The notes beneath the pieces are model-generated. The model did no database searches. It saw nothing but the letters and a program-made list of their open reading frames with translations, and was not told the DNA's origin. 64,000 bases of DNA from VYFG01 sp965248685 (GTDB taxonomy: Bacteria > Pseudomonadota > Gammaproteobacteria > Arenicellales > Poriferihabitantaceae), in contig CBDFKC010000003.1 of NCBI GenBank assembly GCA_965248685.1, forward strand, positions 1 to 64,000. The letters are read 5' to 3'. Shown here piece after piece: positions 17,230 to 26,104 of the stretch. The position numbers were made by a program, and so were the translations under genes. How positions within the stretch are numbered: the stretch's first letter is position 1; each line of letters opens with the position of its first letter.

Positions 17230-18528
17230 CTAGTTTCCCTGAGAGGTTGTGGCACGCGGCCTGTATTTGGATTCTGTGGTTTTAAAATCGAGATGAGAAA
17301 GATCTGGTGGAAACAGCATTGCCCAGCTCCATTCTAGATACAATCTCACTTTCCGCGCCAGTGTCGGCACTTTCACGAGATAAATTCCCCGCCACATCAG
17401 CCAGCCGACGAAACCAGCCAACTGGACACCATAGACTTCGGCGGCGGCCTTGTTATGGCCGATGGAAGCCAGTGAGCCAGTTGGTTTGTAATGGAATGCT
17501 TTGGTTGGTTTGTTGCGGATGCTGCGGTTGATATTTACCGCCAGTTGTCTCGCCTGGCGATCAGCAAACTGTGCCGTGGGCGGACAGGGTTTACCATCGT
17601 ATGCATTGGGGACGACCGCGCAATCGCCGATGGCCCATACGCCTTCTGCGTCTGCTACCGACATATCCTCCCGGACAATCAGGCGACCTCTCTCGGCGGG
17701 AAGTTGGGCATGTTCAAGGAAATTATGCGGCGTGGTGCCGATAGTGCAAATCACGGTACCGCCCTGAATCACCTCTCCTGATTTTAGTTTGACACTATTT
17801 TCGGTCACTTCCACAGCACGTGCCTGTAAGCGTACATCAATGCCGCGTTGGGTAAAAATTTCTTCGGTTTTTTTGCCGAGTTTCTTCGACAACTCGGGCA
17901 ATAGGCAGTCTGTCCCATGCAACAGAATAATTTTGCAGTCCTTGTGATCGACGTTCTTGTAAAATCGCGCCGCATTACGCAAAAAGTCGTCAACCTCCCC
18001 CGCCACCTCAACGCCGCTGAAGCCGCCGCCTATGATTACAAAGGTCGTCAGGTGTTTACGATATTCCTTATCCGGATGGATAGTGGCCTGCTCGATCCGC
18101 GAAATGATGTGATTGCGGATAAAAACCGCATCGCCAACGGTTTTAAGTGGCATCGCAAAGTCAGCCATCCCCGGCACCATGCCGACGTTAGCCTTGACTC
18201 CTGCAGCAATCACCAACTGGTCAAAATGTAGTTGTCCTGGTTGATCATTTTCATAGTGAATCGTCCGGGACTCCAGGTCAATGTCAGTAACCGTAACCAT
18301 CCTGACCCGCGCTCGTTTTACCATTTGGCGGAGCGGTGCGAGTACGTGACCGGGTAATATAGATGCGCCGACAACTTCCGGTAGCAGCGGGTTGTAAGTA
18401 ATAAAATTCGTTTTACTGAGCAGATAAATTTCCCACTCTGGCGGCAGCAGTTTCTCTAACTTGCGCGCCAGGGTTGCGCCGGCAAAACCGCCTCCGATGA
18501 TGACCAGATTTTTTTTCAGTGTGTTCAT
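17230..18528 (-). CDS. NAD(P)H/FAD-dependent oxidoreductase, type II NADH dehydrogenase-like
   Basis: From ATG 18528 (AAAGGA eight bases upstream) the product has 432 residues. The FAD motif LVIIGGGFAGATLARKLE is at the N-terminus, a second dinucleotide fold TFVIIGGGFSGVEVAGEVDD lies near residue 165, and GVWAIGDCAVVPN is the FAD-ribityl motif near 300. This is the NDH-2/sulfide:quinone reductase-like fold; the paired redox cysteines of sulfide:quinone reductases are not apparent, so NDH-2 is the better call. The basic and hydrophobic C-terminus (GWLMWRGIYLVKV) is the usual membrane anchor. Neighbouring sulfur-transport and YHS genes suggest respiratory electron input. Confidence 0.82.
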   Translation of the reverse strand: MNTLKKNLVIIGGGFAGATLARKLEKLLPPEWEIYLLSKTNFITYNPLLPEVVGASILPGHVLAPLRQMVKRARVRMVTVTDIDLESRTIHYENDQPGQLHFDQLVIAAGVKANVGMVPGMADFAMPLKTVGDAVFIRNHIISRIEQATIHPDKEYRKHLTTFVIIGGGFSGVEVAGEVDDFLRNAARFYKNVDHKDCKIILLHGTDCLLPELSKKLGKKTEEIFTQRGIDVRLQARAVEVTENSVKLKSGEVIQGGTVICTIGTTPHNFLEHAQLPAERGRLIVREDMSVADAEGVWAIGDCAVVPNAYDGKPCPPTAQFADRQARQLAVNINRSIRNKPTKAFHYKPTGSLASIGHNKAAAEVYGVQLAGFVGWLMWRGIYLVKVPTLARKVRLYLEWSWAMLFPPDLSHLDFKTTESKYRPRATTSQGN

Positions 18529-18607
18529 AGTAATTATTCCTTTCAGTGTGATTTGTGAGAACGGTTTGGGCAGAGGAATCGCTATAAAACGCGGTCTTTT
18601 CTGAAAA

Positions 18608-19171
18608 CTATCGGTTTCCCTGGTGAGTGAAGACGCCAGTTCCCATCCCGTTTGACAGCGATCCAGGTTGACGGTTTTTGGCGCGCCATTGCCAGATATT
18701 GGTCGCACCCAATATAAAACCAAGAATCAATATGGATACCGCAGCATAAAAAAGAGAACCGTGATCACTCTTTCCATCATGCAGAACCTCTATCCCAAGC
18801 GGTGTAAAAAGATGGAAGAAAACAGCGCCACTCATTACGCCACCTGCCATGATTCCGCCGACCCCATGGAAAAAATTTCGCGAGGGCATGTTTTTCCCCC
18901 AGCTGGTTTTACGAAACAGAAACACGATAGCTGGAAACAACAGGATGGTCGCGGTAAGCAGTTCCATAGTGCCTACGCCGTAGGCGCCGTAGTCAGAGAA
19001 TAGCTGGCCGAATTGTTTACCGAAAACGCCTTGCATCCAATTGCCTATGGTACCGAAGATGTGCTGGGTGTCTGGATGACCACTGAATTTGTACGGTAAA
19101 GAGGAAAGGAATACCTTTGCGCTCCAGATTGCGATGAACCAGCTTAAAATTTCGAATATTTTACCTTTCAT
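18608..19171 (-). CDS. DoxX-like membrane protein
   Basis: From ATG 19171 the product has about 187 residues and four hydrophobic segments (FIAIWSAKVFLSSLPYKF, GTMELLTATILLFPAIVFLF, GGIMAGGVMSGAVFFHLF, AVSILILGFILGATNIW). The start segment with LPYKFSG and a mid-protein GTMELL resembles DoxX-type quinol-linked membrane proteins, though the match is loose. It is part of the minus-strand cluster ending in the YeeE/YedE gene, and it probably works at the membrane with the flavoprotein. Confidence 0.55.
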   Translation of the reverse strand: MKGKIFEILSWFIAIWSAKVFLSSLPYKFSGHPDTQHIFGTIGNWMQGVFGKQFGQLFSDYGAYGVGTMELLTATILLFPAIVFLFRKTSWGKNMPSRNFFHGVGGIMAGGVMSGAVFFHLFTPLGIEVLHDGKSDHGSLFYAAVSILILGFILGATNIWQWRAKNRQPGSLSNGMGTGVFTHQGNR

Positions 19172-19227
19172 TGTTTGCTCCATTTGGGTAAGAAATTGCA
19201 ATAAGAGATTTGATAGCCCCTGGTCGT

Positions 19228-19698
19228 CTACAGGACAGCTGGCCAGTTTTTATCTCCTTTGAGTACCAGCGCTTCTTTATCAGCAAGCCACTTGCTAAGG
19301 ACATCGGTGTCGTAATTAAGGTATAGCTTTCCGTTAAAAAGTGTCCACAATTCGGGATCACCACTTGCCAGATCATCGTTCGCCACAGCCCAGGCGCAGT
19401 AACCACCGTATTGCGGGGCAAATTTTTCTGGGTCGGCTTGAAAAAGATCGAGATTTTCCTGGCTAACGAAATGCCAGGTCGCATCTTGATGCTCCAGGCT
19501 AAAATCGGAATTGCCTTTAATCGCTTTGTTATCGGTAAAGAAGGCCACCGTATCGTAGCCAGAAACCGCCAGGTCACTGAAAAGTGACTTGTAAATTGGC
19601 GAAGCTGCCTGGGACGCAGTAGTGGTCAGCAGAAGACCCGCGACGAGCAATGCCCTTAACCCGTAATTAATAAAGTTTCGTTTGGATAGACTGTTCAT
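19228..19698 (-). CDS. Exported YHS-domain protein
   Basis: The 156-residue protein has a signal peptide (basic SKRNF, then LRALLVAGLLLTTTASQAA), then a YHS-like domain: AVSGYDTVAFFTD, TWHFVSQENLDLFQADPEKF and YGGYCAWAVAN with the single conserved cysteine. YHS domains of this form are thought to bind metal such as copper, and they often sit near respiratory or heavy-metal genes. It is the first gene of the cluster that runs to 16245 and is divergent from the histidine kinase gene, so the shared 237-base spacer probably holds both promoters. Confidence 0.82.
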   Translation of the reverse strand: MNSLSKRNFINYGLRALLVAGLLLTTTASQAASPIYKSLFSDLAVSGYDTVAFFTDNKAIKGNSDFSLEHQDATWHFVSQENLDLFQADPEKFAPQYGGYCAWAVANDDLASGDPELWTLFNGKLYLNYDTDVLSKWLADKEALVLKGDKNWPAVL

Positions 19699-19935
19699 GT
19701 GTGATATTCCTTAAGTCTGTTGGTAATTGGGAGTTGATAGAATAGCGATGGTGCATTAGAAATGAAATTGTCAGTTTCCGAATCCAAAGGTTCGGGAAAC
19801 CGAAGTACGGGAGAGCTTTCGTCAGTACAATAGTTCGGTTATTACGTATCGAAGGCCCGAATAATTGGAAGGTATGATGATGTCTCTGACAAATCGACAA
19901 CATTGACGACCAGGCCCCGATTAGAGAGGTATTAA

Positions 19936-21903
19936 TTGCAAGACAAATTTAACAGCATGGACAATAGTGTGACCTCACTTCTTCAGGAAGCGCTTCATCA
20001 GGCTCCCGATAGTGTGCTCTGGGTTGATCGTCAGGGTTCGGTTGTCTACGCAAATCAAGAAGCGCTTACCAGCTTTAGCCTCGATAAATCCCGGTTGGGA
20101 GAAAACCCTGTAGACTGTTTAATCCCGGAATTTGATCACATTCGGCTCGAACAGGTCTGGCAAGAGGTCAGAGAAGATAATCTGAAATCACTCGAATGCC
20201 GATATAACGCTGATGGATCTCAACTCCTACCAGCGGAAGTTAGACTTAAACTACATGGGAATGGCAATACCGAGTACTTGGGACTATACCTTCGGAGCAT
20301 TGTCGAGAGAAACGAAGCAGAACGCTTGCTGCGCCTTGTTGCAAAAACCATTTCCAGAAGTACTGGCGAGGATTTTTTTCGCACCCTGGTACGCAGTCTT
20401 GCCGAGGCACTAAATATACGCGTGGCATTCGTTACAGAGTGCGTAGATAATCCGACCACAACCGTGCGGAGACTAGCCCATTGGCGTGATGGCGGATTCG
20501 TCGAGAACACGGAATTTGCGCTGGAAGGTACGCCTTGTAAAATTGTTATTAATGAGGCGCGGGTCTGTTATTACCCCGCGCGTCTTGAACAACTTTTTGT
20601 TGAAGAGCGAGGGCGTGGGGTGGAGAGCTATCTGGGCGTCCCGATATACAATGCCGCAGAGACCCGAGTTATTGGCCATATTGCCTTGATGGACTCTAAA
20701 GAAATACCGGAAAACTTTTACATTAAAGCCGCTTTCGATATTTTCTGCTCCAGGGCCAGCGCGGAGATGGAAAGGACCCAGGTCATTCGTACGCTAAAAA
20801 AACAGGAGGAGAAGTATCGCTTACTGGTAGAGAATCAACACGAGTTGGTTTCGCAGCTCAACGCCGATGGCAAATTTGAATTTGTCAGTCCCTCGCTGTG
20901 TCAACTTTTCAGCAAGTCCGAACAGGAATTGTTGGGTCAGAAATTTGTTTCACTGGCCGAGCCGACCGACAGGGAGGTCGCACAATCTGTCCTGAACAGA
21001 CTCAGCAAACCGCAACACCGGCTGGAGTTCGAACATCGTGCCAAAACAGCGAGTGGCTGGCGCTGGCTGGCGTGGTCACTAAAAGCTAATTTGGACAAAA
21101 AGAATTCGATCAATAGTATTGTCAGTGTCGGACGAGACGTTACCAATCGACGCGCTGCGGAAGATAATGCACGGGTGACGTTGCAGGAGCTTGCCCATTT
21201 ATCTCGACTGAATTCCATGGGGGAAATGGCCTCTGCATTTGCCCATGAAGTAAACCAGCCCCTCTGCGCCATCCTGAGTTTCTCCCAGGCTTGCCAGCGG
21301 ATGATTCAGTCGGAGCAAATCAATATGGAAGATTTATATCATGCAGTTGAGCGTATTGCAGCGAATGCGGAGCAGGCTGGAACGATAATTAAGCAAATGA
21401 GGGGCTACATCAGAAAAGATAATATTGAGCACCAACCGGTTGACGTAAATACGCTAATTCAGGACACATTAATTTTGTCACATGCTGAGACAAAACACAC
21501 TGATACTTCAGTTGAAGTAAAGTGTGACCCTGGGCTTCCGGCTGTCAATATCAACCCTACGCAAATTCAGCAAGTGATACTCAACTTGCTGCGCAACGCG
21601 GTTGATTCCATAATGATGACCGATAGCCCGGGGGAGATTTTTGTTCATGCCCGGCGCCAGGGGGCAACCAAAGTGCTGGTTAGCGTACACGATAACGGTC
21701 CAGGAATATCTGCCGGATTGCGCGAACAGGTGTTTGATCCTTTCGTCACCAGCAAAAAGGATGGTATAGGTATCGGACTTTCTATCTGCAAATCGATCAT
21801 AGAATCCCATGGAGGAAATATTGAAGTTGAAAGTGAATCTGAGTCCGGGACGTGTTTTCGGTTTAATTTGCCAGTGACAGAAAATCTTGAACCACCACCA
21901 TGA
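19936..21903 (+). CDS. PAS-GAF-PAS sensor histidine kinase (FixL-like)
   Basis: The 655-residue cytosolic kinase has PAS (about 12-125), GAF (about 135-285; LEGTPCKIV, YLGVPIYN), PAS/PAC (about 287-410), HisKA with H437 in FAHEVNQPLCAIL, and HATPase_c with N-box LRNAVDSI, G1 DNGPGIS and G2 GIGIGLSICKS. No transmembrane segment is present, so the signal is probably cytosolic, such as redox state or a small molecule. The start may be TTG 19936, preceded by AGAGAGG, or ATG 19957. The gene overlaps the response regulator by four bases (ATGA) and faces the YHS cluster, its most likely target. Confidence 0.88.
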   Translation: MQDKFNSMDNSVTSLLQEALHQAPDSVLWVDRQGSVVYANQEALTSFSLDKSRLGENPVDCLIPEFDHIRLEQVWQEVREDNLKSLECRYNADGSQLLPAEVRLKLHGNGNTEYLGLYLRSIVERNEAERLLRLVAKTISRSTGEDFFRTLVRSLAEALNIRVAFVTECVDNPTTTVRRLAHWRDGGFVENTEFALEGTPCKIVINEARVCYYPARLEQLFVEERGRGVESYLGVPIYNAAETRVIGHIALMDSKEIPENFYIKAAFDIFCSRASAEMERTQVIRTLKKQEEKYRLLVENQHELVSQLNADGKFEFVSPSLCQLFSKSEQELLGQKFVSLAEPTDREVAQSVLNRLSKPQHRLEFEHRAKTASGWRWLAWSLKANLDKKNSINSIVSVGRDVTNRRAAEDNARVTLQELAHLSRLNSMGEMASAFAHEVNQPLCAILSFSQACQRMIQSEQINMEDLYHAVERIAANAEQAGTIIKQMRGYIRKDNIEHQPVDVNTLIQDTLILSHAETKHTDTSVEVKCDPGLPAVNINPTQIQQVILNLLRNAVDSIMMTDSPGEIFVHARRQGATKVLVSVHDNGPGISAGLREQVFDPFVTSKKDGIGIGLSICKSIIESHGGNIEVESESESGTCFRFNLPVTENLEPPP

Positions 21904-22520
21904 ATGGAAAACCGGTAACCGTTTATATTATTGATGACGAACAGGATGTTCGTGATGCGCTAAAAATGTTGGTCACCACGATAGGATGCAGGGTGGAAAT
22001 TTATGCTTCTGCTTTGGATTTTATAGAGCAGTTCGAGACAGGCTGGCCGGGATGCATCATAGCCGACATCCGAATGCCTGGAATGAGTGGAATAGAACTT
22101 CAGGACAAATTAAAAGAAATGGGCGCGCCCATACCAGTTATCGTTATCTCTGGGCATGCGGATGTGCCTACCGCGGTTAGAGCGATCAAGAAAGGAGCGC
22201 TGGATCTTCTCGAAAAACCTTTTACCGATCAGAGACTTCTGGATATGGTGCAACTGGCGCTGAACAAAGATTCGGAACAACGACAGATCTTTGACGATAC
22301 CAAGCAGGTGCTGGGCTACTACGCAAAATTAACATCGAGGGAAAAGGAGATTATGCGTCTGGTCGCCAGTGGTAAGATGAATAAAGTTATTGCCCACGAA
22401 TTAAATATTACAACGCGCACAGTGGAATTGCACAGATCCCGCGCCATGGAAAAAATGCAGGCGCGTTCATTGGCTGACTTGATCCGATACGAACAAATTA
22501 TTGTGAACGAATCCAAATAG
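21900..22520 (+). CDS. FixJ-type response regulator (receiver plus LuxR HTH)
   Basis: The 206-residue protein has a receiver domain with acidic pair D12/D13, phospho-acceptor D56 in IADIRMPG, the conserved Ser/Thr-type site in VISGHAD, and Lys in LEKPFTD. The C-terminal HTH (about 140-200) has LTSREKEIMRLVASG and TTRTVELHRSRAMEKM, the FixJ/LuxR form. It is the partner of the preceding kinase (ATGA overlap) and probably activates sigma70 promoters, perhaps that of the divergent YHS-NDH-2-YeeE/YedE cluster. Confidence 0.9.
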   Translation: MNGKPVTVYIIDDEQDVRDALKMLVTTIGCRVEIYASALDFIEQFETGWPGCIIADIRMPGMSGIELQDKLKEMGAPIPVIVISGHADVPTAVRAIKKGALDLLEKPFTDQRLLDMVQLALNKDSEQRQIFDDTKQVLGYYAKLTSREKEIMRLVASGKMNKVIAHELNITTRTVELHRSRAMEKMQARSLADLIRYEQIIVNESK

Positions 22521-22740
22521 ATTTACCCAGTGGAGAATGAATAGGAAGAATTAACACCTGTTTGCGGTGACCTCTCCGGCACTTATAGCCCGAGTGCTCA
22601 CATTATTACGGTGAATAAAAGCGTACGCAGGAATAAATCCTCGATCAGTAACACATTATTGGAACAGGTGTTTCAGATAAGCAATTATATTTATCGTTAG
22701 AATAAGCAAATTTACTTTCACCAATTTCGCGTAATGCACC

Positions 22741-23763
22741 ATGGCAAACACCAGAAACCTGTCACTAGAGCAAATCGAATTACTGGCCCACAACGCATTA
22801 TTCTCTTGCGGCGCAACGGGCCCACAACTGAAGTTTGCCAGTCAGTCCATAGTGGATGCAGAGTGTGACGGATTGCAATCCGTAGGACTGAGTTATCTGC
22901 CGACGTATTGTGAACATTTGATTCACAACAAGATTCGTGGTGATGCAGTACCTCAGCATTCTCAAACGAGCCCTTCTTCAATCCGCTCTGACGCAGCTAA
23001 CGGTTTTCCCCATGCTGCATTTGCCGAAGTTGAAAAAGATTTCTACCATTTGGCAAATACCCAGGGAATTGCCGCGCTGACGATTGTCAATAGTTATTCC
23101 GCTGGAGTGGTAGGCTGGTTTGTTGAGCGAATGGCCCGGGCAGGATTGATTGGTATTTGCTTTGCAAACTCTTCGGCAGCGGTTGCACCGGCGCCTGGAG
23201 CTAGCGCATTCTTCGGCACCAATCCTATTGCCTTCGGAGTTCCTCGGGATGGCGCACCACCTGTAGTGGCCGATATGTCCACCAGCCAGGTCGCATTTGT
23301 CACCATTGCGCAAAATGCAGCGGCAAATAAACCTATTCCTGAGGGCTGGGGTTACGATGCGGAAGGAGAGGTAACTCAGGATGCGAAAGCTATTCTAGAA
23401 GGTGGTTCATTGGCACCAGTGGGTGGATACAAAGGAGCTCTGCTTGCTTTACTGGTGGACGTACTGGCTGGCGCTCTAGCCGGTCCGAACTGTTCATACC
23501 AGGCCTCTTCATTTGGTGATAATGAAGGTGGGTATCCAGCAGTTGGCCAATTTTTTATTGGCATAGATCCACTTCGTTTTTCACCTGAATCATCAAACCA
23601 ATTTGGTTCTCGAATGGAGTTATTGTTACAGGCCTTGGCATCGGAACCCGGTGTACGACTGCCGGGGGACCGGCGTCAGCAATGTCGGCAGAATGCTGAA
23701 GAGGTAGGTGTATCCGTACCAGTCGCGTTAATTGATAGATTAGAGGCGTACACCAGCAGATAA
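22741..23763 (+). CDS. LDH2-family oxidoreductase lacking both active-site histidines
   Basis: The 340-residue protein has the malate/L-lactate/ureidoglycolate dehydrogenase (LDH2) fold: FFGTNPIAFGVPRDGAPPVV, GWGYDAEGEVTQD, GGYKGALLALLVDVLAGAL and FIGIDPLRF are all typical. Members are NAD(P)H-dependent and act on 2-hydroxy acids or cyclic imines. Two family motifs are altered: the usual SHG-x-x-R reads SVGLSY in DGLQSVGLSYLPTY, and the usual NS-x-H region reads NSYSAG. Both histidines normally credited with catalysis are missing. It ends about 230 bases from the convergent tctA. The upstream 22521-22740 spacer holds no visible feature. Confidence 0.82.
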   Translation: MANTRNLSLEQIELLAHNALFSCGATGPQLKFASQSIVDAECDGLQSVGLSYLPTYCEHLIHNKIRGDAVPQHSQTSPSSIRSDAANGFPHAAFAEVEKDFYHLANTQGIAALTIVNSYSAGVVGWFVERMARAGLIGICFANSSAAVAPAPGASAFFGTNPIAFGVPRDGAPPVVADMSTSQVAFVTIAQNAAANKPIPEGWGYDAEGEVTQDAKAILEGGSLAPVGGYKGALLALLVDVLAGALAGPNCSYQASSFGDNEGGYPAVGQFFIGIDPLRFSPESSNQFGSRMELLLQALASEPGVRLPGDRRQQCRQNAEEVGVSVPVALIDRLEAYTSR

Positions 23764-23991
23764 CACAATCATTGACCGGGTATAACTGAACTATGAGCAG
23801 GCGGGTTGAATTTTGAATGACGGAGAGAAATCTGGGCGGTCGTTTACCCTGGGACCCGCACGCGAAGAAGTTATTTTTGCGAGTATCTCCAGCGGGTTGG
23901 TTTACCTAGAATACTGACTCATCTGACGGGACAAAAGATTGGTACTGCGCTCGAATTGGTATTCAACATACCTGCACTAAAATGGGATCAA

Positions 23992-25479
23992 CTACTCTTC
24001 CGATACCTTCCGATTCCGTTGTCTGAAGTGCGACCAAATATGCACAGCGATCACGACAATGATTAGCCCAAAAATAATTGCTGCAATGGGTCTATCGATA
24101 AAATCTAGCGGAGACTTGACCCTCGCCATTGAAGAGCGCAGTTTCACTTCCATAATGCCACCCAATACCATACCCAGTACGATGGGAACGATTGGCAAGT
24201 TCAATCGTTTTAATATCAGCCCCAGGATGCCAAATGTTGCGGCAATGGCGCAGTCGGAAATGGAGTTGCGTAATGAATATACGCCGACGAATCCCAGGGT
24301 CAGAATCATTATTCCAAGGAAGCGCGTCGGAATCCGTATCACTCGCAGTATTCCGTTGGTCGAAAATATCAGAAATATCAACACGATCACGTTAAGCAGC
24401 AGCAATGCGATATAGAGCGCTAGGACAAAGTCCATTTTGTTGGCAAATAGCTGTGGCCCCGGAATGACATTGTGAACGTAAAATACCGATAACATCATCG
24501 CGGTTAGCGCTTCGCCGGGGATTCCTAGGGCAAGCAAAGGAATCATGGCGGCGCCAGGAACGGCATTGTTCGACGCTTCCGATGCGATCAGTCCTTCCGC
24601 TGAGCCCTTGCCAAATTTTTCTGGGTGCTTGGAAGTTTTTTGGGCGTAGGTGTATGACATAAATTGGGCGGTGAATTCGCCAACTCCGGGTATCATGCCC
24701 ATCAATACCCCAAATGAAGAGGATACGGTGGCAATGCGCTTGTAACCGAACAGTTCTTTCAGGCCCTCGAATATACCGCCGGTTATCTTCACTGGTTGAG
24801 GTCGGTTGTCGCGCTCAACCAGCAATAGAAAAGCCTGGGACAGAGCGAACAATCCTAAAACCACAACAATCAGATCAACCCCGGAGGTCAGCCAGGTCTG
24901 ATCGAATGTGAAGCGGCGGGTGTATTTGACCGGCTCCAGGCCAACCGTGTTTAGGAAGATACCAAAGCAAGCCATCATGCCTGCGGCAAACACCTGACCG
25001 CGATGGGCCAGAACGACCAATGTTATTCCCAGAAGTGCCGCAAGGAAAATCTCTCTGCTGCCAAAATGCGGAGCGATTACCGCCAACAACTGAGACAGAA
25101 AGATCAGGCAGATTATTGAAAACACCCCGCCAAAAAAAGAAGCGGAATAGGCCAGGGACAGCGCCCGTCGTGGATTTCCATCTCGGGCAATAGGATAACC
25201 GTCATACGTGGTGAGCGCGTTAACCGCGGTTCCAGGGGTATTGATCAAAATGGCCGGGATTGCGCCGCCGTACATAGATGATCCGTAGATCCCGAGCAGC
25301 ATGGTAAGGCCGACGATGGGTTCCATTGAAAAAGTAGCCGGCAACAATATCGCAATGGCAACAGCCGCACCTACCCCGGGGATTGCGCCGATTATCACGC
25401 CGCCGATGGAGCCAACCAAAAGAGCAGCCACCACGTCCCAGCGAGCCAGCAACTGGATGGAAGACAGGAGAAGTTCCAT
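23992..25479 (-). CDS. tctA: Tripartite tricarboxylate transporter, large membrane subunit
   Basis: The 495-residue protein has about eleven to twelve membrane segments and the TctA repeats: GGVIIGAIPGVGAAVAIAIL near the N-terminus, GIYGSSMYGGAIPAILINTP with the conserved GTAVNALTTYDGYP loop, and the second-half copy GMIPGVGEFTAQF and GLIASEASNNAVPGAAMIP. It forms the transport channel of a secondary, ion-driven uptake system for carboxylates together with TctB and TctC. Eleven bases separate it from tctB, so the two genes are coupled. Confidence 0.92.
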   Translation of the reverse strand: MELLLSSIQLLARWDVVAALLVGSIGGVIIGAIPGVGAAVAIAILLPATFSMEPIVGLTMLLGIYGSSMYGGAIPAILINTPGTAVNALTTYDGYPIARDGNPRRALSLAYSASFFGGVFSIICLIFLSQLLAVIAPHFGSREIFLAALLGITLVVLAHRGQVFAAGMMACFGIFLNTVGLEPVKYTRRFTFDQTWLTSGVDLIVVVLGLFALSQAFLLLVERDNRPQPVKITGGIFEGLKELFGYKRIATVSSSFGVLMGMIPGVGEFTAQFMSYTYAQKTSKHPEKFGKGSAEGLIASEASNNAVPGAAMIPLLALGIPGEALTAMMLSVFYVHNVIPGPQLFANKMDFVLALYIALLLLNVIVLIFLIFSTNGILRVIRIPTRFLGIMILTLGFVGVYSLRNSISDCAIAATFGILGLILKRLNLPIVPIVLGMVLGGIMEVKLRSSMARVKSPLDFIDRPIAAIIFGLIIVVIAVHIWSHFRQRNRKVSEE

Positions 25480-25490
25480 CGTGGTTTTAG

Positions 25491-26030
25491 CTACAAGTAA
25501 AGCAGCATAAAGTTACGTATGCCATCTGGCAGGTGTTCATAAATCTGCCCGCCGGGAATTTTTACTGATAAAAACGCTTTAAATACCACCACAATTGCCA
25601 CGCCCATTAACAATCCGGAGACATACAGACTTTTCTCTCGATACCCCACACGCAGAATCAGCAGCACAATAAATATCAGGGTCGACGGCAAATACCCAAT
25701 GACAGGAACAATCCATACATAAGCCATAAACCATAATGCATACTCAATGGATCTGATCCACAATAATACTTCCCTGGCGCGGCCTCCTGGCTTGTTCGAG
25801 AACACCGAGCCAAGCAGGTGCCCGAGCGCAAACAAACACATACCAGCGATGCTGATTGTCGGCCAAAAGGAGGGTTGGACAAATAGTTTGGTGCCTTTGA
25901 TCCATTTGGTTTCATCGCCGAGCTGGGACAACAGGAATAAGGAAAAAGCGAGGAATAAAACGGCAAACACCAGATCTCCCGGGCGCCGTTCCCGGGTAAA
26001 GAATGTACTGAACGAATTGATTTTCGTCAC
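25491..26030 (-). CDS. tctB: Tripartite tricarboxylate transporter, small membrane subunit
   Basis: The 179-residue protein has four predicted membrane helices (DLVFAVLFLAFSLFLLSQL, ISIAGMCLFALGHLLGSVF, YALWFMAYVWIVPVIGYL, VSGLLMGVAIVVVFKAFL) and the length of TctB proteins, including the family GY-x-x-S/T turn (VIGYLPSTLIFI). It sits between tctC and tctA in the standard CBA order on the minus strand. A terminator-like hairpin in its leader may reduce its expression compared with tctC. Confidence 0.85.
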   Translation of the reverse strand: MTKINSFSTFFTRERRPGDLVFAVLFLAFSLFLLSQLGDETKWIKGTKLFVQPSFWPTISIAGMCLFALGHLLGSVFSNKPGGRAREVLLWIRSIEYALWFMAYVWIVPVIGYLPSTLIFIVLLILRVGYREKSLYVSGLLMGVAIVVVFKAFLSVKIPGGQIYEHLPDGIRNFMLLYL

Positions 26031-26060
26031 AGTAAAAAATCCAGAAAAATTTTTTTCAAA

Positions 26061-26086
26061 TTAAAGAAAACGGGCCGCTTGGCCCG
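26061..26086 (-). terminator. Rho-independent terminator/attenuator between tctC and tctB
   Basis: On the minus strand CGGGCC, loop AAGC, GGCCCG (26086 down to 26071) is followed by TTTTCTTT. This is a compact intrinsic terminator 19 bases after the tctC stop and upstream of tctB. In tct operons the binding protein is usually needed in excess, so partial readthrough here would set the subunit ratio. Confidence 0.75.
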
Positions 26087-26104
26087 CTTTGGTACCGTCT
26101 GAGA

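Noticed and set aside
17230..18528. Sulfide:quinone oxidoreductase as product of the flavoprotein gene
   Set aside because: The redox-active cysteine pair expected for that family was not seen; an NDH-2-like assignment fits the motifs better.
23793..23940. Short plus-strand frames after the LDH2-family gene
   Set aside because: Two overlapping short frames (about 30-40 codons) are open, but neither has a family match or a ribosome-binding site.
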